A DNA stretch of 64,000 nt from Parasponia andersonii (taxonomy: Eukaryota > Streptophyta > Magnoliopsida > Rosales > Cannabaceae): assembly GCA_002914805.1 (NCBI GenBank), contig JXTB01000548.1:85562-149561 (forward strand), written 5' to 3'. The notes beneath the pieces are model-generated. The model saw nothing but the letters and a program-made list of their open reading frames with translations. It made no database searches and was not told the origin of the DNA. Position 1 is the stretch's first letter, and each line of letters opens with the position of its first letter. The position numbers were made by a program, and so were the translations under genes. Of the stretch, positions 50,741 through 59,613 are shown piece by piece.

Positions 50741-52207
50741 TTAGTTATAATAATATCTATTTTAGTTGTTTACATTTGGTTGGCCATATTAAAGTGTACA
50801 ACTTAAGTTTTTGGATATAAATTCAATTATTTAAAAAAAAAAAAACTCATTTCATTATTTGGTTTCACATTAATTTTAATTCTATCAAATAATAAAATTA
50901 TAATTATACCGAAGAAAACTATAGAATTATGATTTTATTTTTTTGTCATTCTTTTTAAAATCTTAATTTCTACTTTTGTCTAAATAAAATATTTTAAAAT
51001 AAAAATATTTTAGTTAACATAATATTTATTTCGTTCAATTTCATTATTTCAACCAAAATATACAATATCATTCTTATTCTTGTTGCCTTTGAACCTAACC
51101 TAATTTCTCATTGTGTTAGCACTTGGCAGAAACGTGTAAGCACATGCGCGTTGGTTTTACAAATTACAATCACAATTCAACGGCGCAAAATACGCGTCAA
51201 CGAGACGAAACCCAATAAAAATTTAAAAAACAACAAAGACATGTGACTACTGACTGACAACAATAGTTAACAAATTTGAATTTTTAATTCTAGAATTCTT
51301 GTCTTCTTCGCATTTTCCAAACCAAAACCCCACAGCACCTAAGAATCATTTGTCGATTTATTCAAAAGATTCCTTAATAATTACTTATTTAAATCTTGAT
51401 ATTAAACGTGGATATTCATATTTAAATTGTAATAATAGCGTGTACCACTAGCATTTGATTTACTTATATATATATATATATATATGACATATTAGTCCTG
51501 AAGCACGTGCATTAGACACGTGTCCGTAAATAGGAGAAATAAGAAAAAAGAGAAGTATTTTTTTTCCTGATATTAAAAAGAAGAAGTAAGAAGGAAAAAA
51601 AAAAGAATAAATTTTATTTTAACCAAATGAGAAAATAAAATATTAAAATAGCTGCCTATCAAACCAGAAACTTAAAATGGGAATAAACAAACAAACCTGC
51701 CTACCTATAAGTCATGGGAATTAACATTTTTAATATAAAATAACAATTTTCGTCCAATTAAGATATTTGTCAATATAAATAACCTCACATCATCGCACAT
51801 GTACATTAAGGAAAAATAGGTCATTTAACTTATTTTATAGATTAATTTAATTCGATTTAATGATCCAAAGTTTTATTTGATATAATGAAAAACTCAAGGT
51901 CTTTTTTTACTAAAATTAAACAAAGATAAGGTTTTTTTATATAATTGAAAACCTGAGGTTTTTTTTGCTAAAATTAAAAACTCAAGGTTTTTTTTATATA
52001 ATAACCCAATTATTATATGGAATCTATTTATGCATTACAACCCAAAAAAGAAAAAAAAAAAAAAGTATAAATTTTCCAAGAAAAAGACGATTTGTGTTTT
52101 AACAACTTATACAAACATCGTACACAATCTGATAATCATCTTAATTAAATAAAAAAATCAGTTATTTTTTATGCAGCCCATCGATTCTCACACATTTTGC
52201 TTTGGAT
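50741..52207. other. Intergenic with simple repeats
   Basis: No supported gene. (TA)10 at about 51465-51485. Several copies of a phrase around AAACTCAAGGTTTTTTT lie between 51890 and 52000. Confidence 0.4.
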
Positions 52208-52208
52208 T

Positions 52209-52251
<43 letters not shown>

Positions 52252-52740
52252 GGCAAAAGCTTAACCCATTGATATTTGGGCCACATCTTTACACACACTT
52301 ACCAAAAAAACAATAACTAAGGACAGTAATTAAAAACAATAACTAAAGAGCGAGAGGCTTCCAAAAATACATGACGAGAAATATAACGAGGAGTTTTCTC
52401 TATCCAAAAGGAATTAATCGTATATCTTAAAGCAAACGAAGTTAGGATACCTGCAACTTTATTCCTATCTCTAAGAACAAAATTCAGAAATAATAACCAT
52501 CCAAAGAGAGCAAATCTTTAGAATGTATAGCAGTAATCATTATCTTTGCATCACATTCAATTTCAAAAACAACATGATCAAGATCAAGAGCAAATTTCAT
52601 GCCTTCGCAAATAGCCACACATTCATCACTGTGAGCACTGAAATGATCACAAACTTGTATAGCAATAGTTCTTTTAATCTGTCCAATTAAGTTGATAGTT
52701 TTAATACGATTCAAAATTTGCACGTCTAATTGATAAGTTT
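52208..52740 (-). mobile_element. 3' end of a LINE: RNase H-like fragment with (TTA)n tail
   Basis: On the minus strand 52723-52484 encodes a plant LINE-type RNase H domain (ECVAICEGMKFALDLDHVVF, with a following IECDAKIMITAI). The homology continues in another frame to about 52310 (DRNKVAGILTSFAL), so there is at least one frameshift. A 3' untranslated stretch follows, then a tail of about 13 TTA units (AAT on the plus strand, 52211-52251). The element is truncated on its 5' side at about 52740, as is common for LINEs. A host RNase H-like gene fragment is a weaker alternative. Confidence 0.65.
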
Positions 52741-53312
52741 AACACTAATTTAACTCAAATTAACATGATCAATTAATTTTTTTATTAAAATATTTCAAGA
52801 AATCAATTAATTTTTCTATTAAAATATTTCAAGAAATATTAAATAATTACTTCATAAATATTTTTTCAATAAATTTCTTGTAAATAAAAAGAAAAATAAT
52901 AAACTAATAAACTAATGAGCTAATTTATTATTTTAATTAAGTAAAAACTAAAGTACAAGAAAATAAATAAATAATTAATTATAATATTTAAAAATATTGT
53001 GACACCTCAATTTAAATGATATTTTTATTAAACAAGTCATTTATTGGTAAAATAAAACTCACATAATATAAATGCTTAAAATGATATTAATTGTTAGCCC
53101 TAAAAAACCTGCCCAAGACAAACGAAGTACACCAAGCAACTGAAACTGATTGACAGAAATAAATAGAAAACCTAAGTCAATGTCGGTAAAGGATAAGGAA
53201 GAAGATGAAAAAACAACCGAGGGGAAAACCAATGTAAATAAACTCAGAAGTTTTTAGATTACGTGGTGGCACAAGTGAGGCAAGCAACACCTATCAATGA
53301 CTAAAAACATTT
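52741..53312. other. Intergenic, nothing recognised
   Basis: AT-rich. A duplicated phrase (TCAATTAATTTTTNTATTAAAA) occurs at about 52769 and 52803. Confidence 0.35.
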
Positions 53313-54587
53313 GGCTATGTTTGGTATGAATAAAAGAAAAGTGGAAGGTGGAAAAAAAATGAGGGAAAGAAAATATGAGTGATAGAATAAAAACCGATTT
53401 TCTTTGTGTTGTTTTATGTTGTTTTATACATGGGGGAAAAGAAAGAAAATTAGTATTGATTAAATGGATAATATTAAAAAAAATTATTATCTTTAGTATT
53501 TTATCAAATAAAAAATTAATACTTTTTTATTTATATTGAATTGAATATTTAATTTGCATTTTTCTACCAAATAAGACTTGACCTACAATTTTGATCAAAA
53601 TTGAAACCTTATATTGTTTAAAAGACACTTTTTGACTTTAAAACTCATAAAATACAATAAAAGAAAATTATTGTTAGTAGAATAATTTAAATAATTCAAA
53701 GTACTTAAAATAAAGGGAAAATGAAACAAAATTAGATTTTTTTTACTTGTTTTTTTCTTTTTTACTTTTAATTGTTTCGAATAATTTAAACTCTTTTAAG
53801 TTTTAATAATTATTATTTTCACTTAAAATGATTAAAAAAAGAAAGAAAAAACGAGGATTCTTAAAAAGAAAATTTGTCTCTCTCTCTCTCTTTCTCCAAT
53901 TAGTTGTTTTGAATTATTTAAAATCCTGGACTAGATAATAGGACAAAAACTATAATATTATTTTTTGATTTTTCATTCTATTCTTTTTAATTGCTTTGAA
54001 TAATTGAAATTTTTTCATTTTTAATAATTATTATTTTCACTTAAAATATTTTTTCTTTAAAAAAGGAGAGAAAGAAAATAATATATATATTTTTATTTTA
54101 ATTACTTTTGATTATTTAATTTTTTTCTAATAATAATTTTCTTTTAATGTATTTTATACGTTTTAAAGGCAAAAGTGTCTTTCAAATAATATAAGGTTTT
54201 AATTTTGACCAAAGTTACAGGCCCGGTTCTATTTGATAGAAAAATATAAAATAAATATATAATTTGATACAAATAACAAAGTGTGAGTTCTTTTTTTTTT
54301 ATATATATAAAACACTAAATCTGTTTTTTTATATTATCCATTTGATTAAATTATAATTTAGTTATTTTAAATTTATTAATTTATTTAAAAACTAAGGGAA
54401 TATTAGTAATTTATTTTAATTGTAAATGTTTCAGACTTTCCATTCACTTTTCTCTCCATTTTGGGGACCCTACTAAAAAAATTTTCTTTCCTCTTTTCCT
54501 TTTCACCCTAATTTCTCTGGTACTAAATAAGATAACTTTAATTTTCGCCTTCACTTTTCACTCCAATCTTTATTTCCAAACATAGTC
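53313..54587. mobile_element. Large fold-back MITE, 1.28 kb
   Basis: The ends are inverted (GGCTATGTTTGG at left, CCAAACATAGTC at right), and the match continues, imperfectly, for about 500 bp into each arm. For example, TTTTGATCAAAATTGAAACC at about 53589 faces its near complement at about 54200. The central part holds a diverged direct repeat (TAATAATTATTATTTTCACT at about 53803 and 54029). The flanks TTT and TTA would fit a degenerate PIF/Harbinger target duplication. No transposase. The transcript or single strand could form a very long hairpin. Confidence 0.65.
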
Positions 54588-54991
54588 TTAAAGAAAAAAG
54601 AAGCATGTAGCTGGAATTACAACAACTATCATGAAGTCATTTTATTATTATAAAGCTCTATTATTTTTCATGATTTCCTCAGGTCTTTTAGTAGCACTAT
54701 TTGTTAATCTAAGTATTTTGTCTTTGCCTGCCTAATGAGTTTCTTCTCTACCTAATGAGTTTTTATTAAAAGATTAAGATCTCATTGGAAATTATGTATA
54801 GACAATTCCTGTTTAATATAACTTTTTGTGTGGATAGTGTATTAATATTATAATATGCAATAGCAACCGTATTTTTTATTATCTCGAATTACTAAATTTA
54901 TCAGAGTGATCCAAAAATGTTGAAAACATCTCTTTTGCTTAATTCTATGCCAAAACCAAATCTCTCATTTTTTATTGATTAATATGACAAG

Positions 54992-56032
54992 GGGATAATA
55001 TAAAATGAACCCATTATTTTTAGCTTTTTATCAAAAAAAAAATTCACTCTAATATCAAATAAGGTTTTTCGCATGATTGGCCTTACATTATTAGGAATTG
55101 GCAAAATGGTCTTTGGTTTTCTTTTTTGGCAATTAAGTCCTTATGTTTTAAAAAGCTTGGCAATTAAGTTATTTTGTAAGTAATTGTTAAAATATTAAAT
55201 GAAATTGAGCATTTTTAAATCACATATATAGTTTTTGAAAGTCAAAATCAATTTTTTACTGGTACTAGTTGGAATTAGAAAGAAAATAACTAAAAATTAA
55301 TTATAATTAACAATATAAAATAACAAATTAAAAAAATAACAAATAATTTGAAAATTTTGAAATTTCTTTTAAAACTTCTTTTTATTTCCCTTTCAAACTA
55401 ATTAGTGTTAATGAAATACTAATTTCTTTTACTTAAACATGTTCAATTTTATTAAAACTTTAACATTAATAAGCAAAAAGAACTTAATTGCCAAAGGTGA
55501 CCTAATTGCTAAAAAAATAACTTAAGGACTATTGTGCCGATTTGTGAATAACATAGGCGCCAAATGTGCTAAAAGCCCTATTAAATAAAACCTTCTATTT
55601 TGTGTTTTTTTTTTATTATTAAATTTCATTGAAATAAGCTTATGCCGTCCAAATTAAAGTTTAAAACTATTGCAAAATCATCTTTATTCTTTAAAATTAT
55701 CTAATAGCATCTACAAAAAATAGTCACAAAGCAGTCAACGAGACTGAAAAATGATCTGTAATCTATAAGAAATTTAATAATAACAACTTTTAAACAAAAA
55801 TATAAATATATATTTTATAATTTTATTATCTGATTTAAAAAGTTAAAAACATTAGTTTTTAACAATTTTAACTTTAATTTTGACTACACGTAATATGAAT
55901 CGGTGAAATTTAATAATAATAAAAAAAATATAAATAGAAGATTTTATTTGATTTGAGGGAAAAAAACGTGAGTTTTTTTTTGATACAATGCTAAAAGTGG
56001 TGAGTGTTTTTTTTTTTTTTTGATATTATCCC
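54992..56032. mobile_element. Mutator-type MITE, GGGATAATAT family, copy 1
   Basis: Inverted ends GGGATAATAT...ATATTATCCC, with T/A-rich subterminal repeats. The flanks TATGACAAG (left) and TGTTACAAG (right) agree at seven of nine positions, fitting the 9-bp target duplication of Mutator-like elements. Another inverted-repeat element (about 55061-55580) lies inside it. No coding capacity. Confidence 0.6.
55061..55580. mobile_element. Nested inverted-repeat element, about 520 bp
   Basis: The left end AAGGTTTTTCGCATGATTGG faces the right end, reversed, AGGGCTTTTAGCACATTTGG. The arms stay loosely complementary for about 150 bp (TTGGCAATTAAGTTATTTTG against TTGGCAATTAAGTTCTTTTT). It lies within the GGGATAATAT element. 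The family is unknown. Confidence 0.5.
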
Positions 56033-57121
56033 TGTTACAAGTGAATCTTGAATGAGCCCCTCAAAAGCTTGACGCAAATCACTATCGAGAAGTACATATT
56101 TTCATCAATAAAGATTTTTATTATGAGTCACGAGTCCAATCCAAATTATGTGGTTGAATATTAGCCTTTTATTTTTGTGTGTGCCCTAATAGATGTGACC
56201 GTATCATAAGAGGCTACCTACTCCGTGATAAGCTTATGACTTGGAATAAATTGCAGTGCTCTATTTTCATTAGACAGTCTACGTGGCTCATATTAGCGAA
56301 GTTTTTGTAATTAACTGGTCTTATAATATTCCTTGTGTCCCCTTTTATTTAAGTGAATTGTCATTGCTTGTTTCCCATTTCCATTAAACATGTTGCACTA
56401 AAAATTTACAATCTTACAAATACATATTACAAATAAATAGTGAAAAAAAGAAAAACATATTAAAAAAAAATTACATTACGGTGCATCATGCGGTTTGACA
56501 GGTATAAAATTTTCCTTCAGTGATTTTAAGGATTATATCCACAAACAAACGTAAAAGAAAATTGCAAGGATAAAGGCGAATTATGTTACACGCACTGCAG
56601 TTTGACCTGCATATAATAATATAATATTGACTTTCCTTCAGTGATTTTAAGAATTATATCTACAAGCGTACGTTAAAAAAACTGCAAGAATAATTAGTGA
56701 AGGGCAGTCGGAGGTGTGCATTTTTTTTTTTAATTATTTTTATTTTTAACATCCCTATTAGTATTCAAGGCGCAAATCTAACCATTTTCAAAATGAACAA
56801 CGGGTGTCAAATTGTTTTATCAAACTTTTGATTATTTTGTGATGTAATATTTAATTTTTGTGGAATATAATTCGCAATGATCTTAAGTAACTATTTAAAA
56901 ACTAACAAATTTACTGTGACATCGTTTCTTCATTGTGTAGTGTCACACTTTTTTCAAAGGATAGTGTAACATTCTTTGAAAAGAGAATTGCATTAACAAA
57001 TAGAAATAGATAGATGCAGCATCACTCTTTCCATTATAGACACTTAATTGTAATATCCATACACATAACCTGAGATCAATACTTTTTAGTATTGATTCAA
57101 TTATTATACTTGTTTCCACTT
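56033..57121. other. UGT-B downstream DNA with a 121-bp duplication
   Basis: No gene. CCTTCAGTGATTTTAA(G)GATTATATC-type sequence at about 56514 recurs 121 bases later with small changes, each copy preceded by a GC(A/G)GTTTGAC phrase. The UGT-B 3' untranslated region should end within the first few hundred bases left of 57122. Confidence 0.5.
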
Positions 57122-58564
57122 TTAATTTCTAGTAGCCGTTAATTCGTCAACTAAGGCTCTGAATGATTCTTGTGATGATCCATTTTCCAACAAAGTCATC
57201 CTACTCTCCTCTCGCATTCGTTTTACCTTTTCCCTAACCTCATTATCAACCTTCATCAAATCTTTGACCCCCTTCTCCACTTCTTCAGCCAAAACCAAAT
57301 TGCTCCCCTCCCTATAATCAAGTCTAATTTTCACACCTAACCCTAATTCCTCCACCATCTCGAAGGCGTTCATTTGTTGCTCGGCAAAGATTGGCCAAGT
57401 GGCAATGGGTACACCGTGCCACAAGCTCTCCAAGATCGAGTTCCAACCACAATGCGAAACGAACCCTCCGACCGCTTGGTGGGCCAAGATTGTCACTTGT
57501 GGGGCCCACCCGCACACCAAGCCCATCCCAGCAGTCCGTTCCAAGAATCCACTCGGTAATACTTCGTCGAAATTCACATAGTCACTGGGGATCCCTAATT
57601 TAGTCTTGGGCGGTTCACGTAGTGTCCATAAGAACCGATATCCAGCTCGTTCGAGTCCAACTGCTATCTCTCTCACTTGAGGGCCGCTAAGACTTCTCAT
57701 ACTGCCGAAGCACAAGAACACCACTGAAGACGCAGGCTGGCTGTCAAGCCATTTGAGGACCCTCTCGTACTGGGCCCTTTCCGGATGCCATTGGGCCGGC
57801 CCATTAATGTCAACAACTGGCCCAATTGGGAAAACCTTAGGCACCCCACTCTCTCTGAGCGAGTCCAATGCATATGGCTCAAGCTCTCTAAACGTATTTA
57901 TAACGATACCGTTAGTCTCAGTGTACCTTCGCGCATGGTATAAGTACCAGGAGTACCCGTCTCCCCGCTTTAGCACCGTCGTTGGAAGCACATTCCAAGG
58001 CAATGGGTTGGCAAAACTCGGTAATCTCAACTCAGTGACCGAGTCAGAGCAGAGTTGGGGATCAAGGACCTGAAGCTCAAGCATGAAGCCGAGAAAACTA
58101 GCCGGCGACGCATAGAAGAGGTAGCATGGAACGCCGAGCTCCCCCGCTAAGTCGATCATGGACGTGCAAAACATGTCAACGAATAGCGCGGCGACTCGGC
58201 CTGAGTTTGATTCTGACTCAGCTGAGTGAAGGTCTTCAATGGCACGCTTGACGTGTGGTTTTTGCTTTTCTACGAGAAGTGATATGTGGCCGATCTCGGA
58301 CGAGGGGAGCTGATCAGGGGAGGGCAGGTCCACCTGAGGCAGGTGGAGGAATCGGATTTTTGGAACGGCGTTGGGGAGTGATTGGACGAAGGTGTTGACC
58401 AAGGGTCGCTGAGGCAGGGGGATGATGAAAACGGTTGCAGAGAATAAGCCAGGACGGTGATTGAGTAGGCGTTGTGCAAATTGAACTGTGGGGACTAAGT
58501 TCCCAATTTCTGGGTTTGATAGGAAAAACACGTGATTAAGGGAATGGGATTTTGTGCTCATCAT
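57122..58564 (-). CDS. UGT71-like UDP-glycosyltransferase, UGT-B, 480 aa
   Basis: A paralogue of UGT-A, same orientation, about 25 kb away. The PSPG box is complete at residues 353-396 (W353, H371, W374, N375, S376, E379, E395, Q396), and the box glycines are normal (AVGGF). The active-site Asp is D130 (LFVDMF). The catalytic His position is Asn22 (PEIGNL). A family-1 enzyme of this build would glucosylate a flavonoid, phenylpropanoid or hormone in the cytosol, but the His change makes ordinary catalysis uncertain. The frame is open upstream to 58690 and there encodes a hydrophobic stretch; its first codon is GTG just after a TGA, so I place the start at ATG 58564, followed by a second ATG. 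Unlike UGT-A, its sequence looks well kept. A spliced leader could add 30 residues (see 58618-58731). Confidence 0.93.
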   Translation of the reverse strand: MMSTKSHSLNHVFFLSNPEIGNLVPTVQFAQRLLNHRPGLFSATVFIIPLPQRPLVNTFVQSLPNAVPKIRFLHLPQVDLPSPDQLPSSEIGHISLLVEKQKPHVKRAIEDLHSAESESNSGRVAALFVDMFCTSMIDLAGELGVPCYLFYASPASFLGFMLELQVLDPQLCSDSVTELRLPSFANPLPWNVLPTTVLKRGDGYSWYLYHARRYTETNGIVINTFRELEPYALDSLRESGVPKVFPIGPVVDINGPAQWHPERAQYERVLKWLDSQPASSVVFLCFGSMRSLSGPQVREIAVGLERAGYRFLWTLREPPKTKLGIPSDYVNFDEVLPSGFLERTAGMGLVCGWAPQVTILAHQAVGGFVSHCGWNSILESLWHGVPIATWPIFAEQQMNAFEMVEELGLGVKIRLDYREGSNLVLAEEVEKGVKDLMKVDNEVREKVKRMREESRMTLLENGSSQESFRALVDELTATRN

Positions 58565-58617
58565 CACTGGTAAAGATTTTTCAAATCTTGTTGTGGATTT
58601 TCTCTGAGGCCATAATA

Positions 58618-58694
58618 CTACAAGCAATAACAAATGAAGAAAGAGGGCAAACGAAACTGTGGCTAAATTGACAAGACCAAACAAAGCCACTCAC
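58618..58694 (-). other. Candidate 77-nt leader intron of UGT-B
   Basis: On the minus strand a strong donor, C|GTGAGT, lies at 58694. The acceptor TTGCTTGTAG| ends at 58618 behind a T-rich tract, and the length suits a short plant intron. An ATG at 58731 opens MATSNSCFLSFN; splicing joins this exon (58731-58695) in frame to the UGT-B frame at 58617. The product would be about 510 aa with a Ser/Thr/Arg-rich leader. Not proven. Confidence 0.45.
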
Positions 58695-58766
58695 GATTAA
58701 ACGACAAGAAGCAAGAGTTCGAGGTAGCCATTCGAATGGGAGGGAATGAAGTTGGGAAAGGAATGC

Positions 58767-58776
58767 TTTATTTATG
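58767..58776 (-). promoter_or_regulatory. Putative TATA box of UGT-B
   Basis: CATAAATAAA on the minus strand, about 200 bases upstream of ATG 58564 and about 40 upstream of ATG 58731. A start near 58745 would put both ATGs in the transcript. Confidence 0.45.
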
Positions 58777-59009
58777 CAAGTGACCCAGAATAATGCAAGA
58801 ACTAGAAATTTAATGGAGAGACGTATAAGAGTTGGAGTCCTTGGGGATCGATTTTTTAATTTTTTATGTTATATTGTTGTGGAAAGAGAGACCAGCAGCC
58901 GCTGCTGGTACCTGCTGGCCTACGAGTGACTTCAGTAATTGATCAATTAAAGCAGAAAATTGCGCGCTACAATACAAAAATATCCGAGTGATCAGAAGCT
59001 TCAGTCATA

Positions 59010-59081
59010 TGTTTATATTCATTGCTAGTTGATACTTGTCAGAAAAGGTTGGTTTGTATTCATTGCTGGTTGATACTTGTC
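59010..59081. repeat. 41-bp tandem duplication upstream of UGT-B
   Basis: TTCATTGCTAGTTGATACTT recurs 41 bases on with one change, about 250-310 bases upstream of the putative UGT-B TATA box. Confidence 0.75.
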
Positions 59082-59152
59082 GACAAAGAAAAGAGTCGTG
59101 TTACTAATCAAGAATGTGGACAAGAATCCCCTAATTAAATAAGGGATAATAT

Positions 59153-59541
59153 CATTTAAAAAAATCCATCATTTTTAATCTTTTAGTAAAAAAAAAATTC
59201 TTTCGTTTTTCATTAATATGGAATAATTTTCTATCAAATCTAGTCCCATTTGTATATACTGTCAAAATTATATCTATTGATATTCGTAAAGATAGTTAGA
59301 AGACAACTATATAAACCGAAAAATAATCTGTAATATCTTAAGAATCCAATAATTATAGTTTTCAGACACACACGTACAATTTTTTTTTTTTAAATTTTGT
59401 TATCTGATTTTAAAAATTAAAAACAGATTTAGAATATTTTATTTGATATTAGTGAAGAAAGTTAGATTTTTTTTTTATAGATTTTTTTTTTTTTTTTTAA
59501 ATGGCTCCAAAAGTTATGGGTTTATTTTTTGATATTATCCT
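59153..59541. mobile_element. Mutator-type MITE, GGGATAATAT family, copy 2
   Basis: 389 bp with inverted ends GGGATAATATC...GATATTATCCT. The flanks ATTAAATAA and ATTAACTAA agree at eight of nine bases, a good Mutator-type target duplication. It lies upstream of UGT-B and has no coding capacity. Confidence 0.7.
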
Positions 59542-59613
59542 ATTAACTAACTATCGGCAAAACTATCATAGGACCCTTTATTTGGATTGGGCTCACTACT
59601 TAGGGCATATAGT

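Noticed and set aside
57324-58479. Open frames of 60-106 codons on either strand within UGT-B
   Set aside because: These are shadows of the UGT-B frame; the strongest only mirrors the PSPG-box region.
58565-58690. 42 codons upstream of UGT-B Met, encoding a hydrophobic helix that looks like a membrane anchor
   Set aside because: The frame begins with GTG directly after an in-frame TGA and has no ATG, so a plant ribosome would not start there. Most of it falls in the candidate leader intron.
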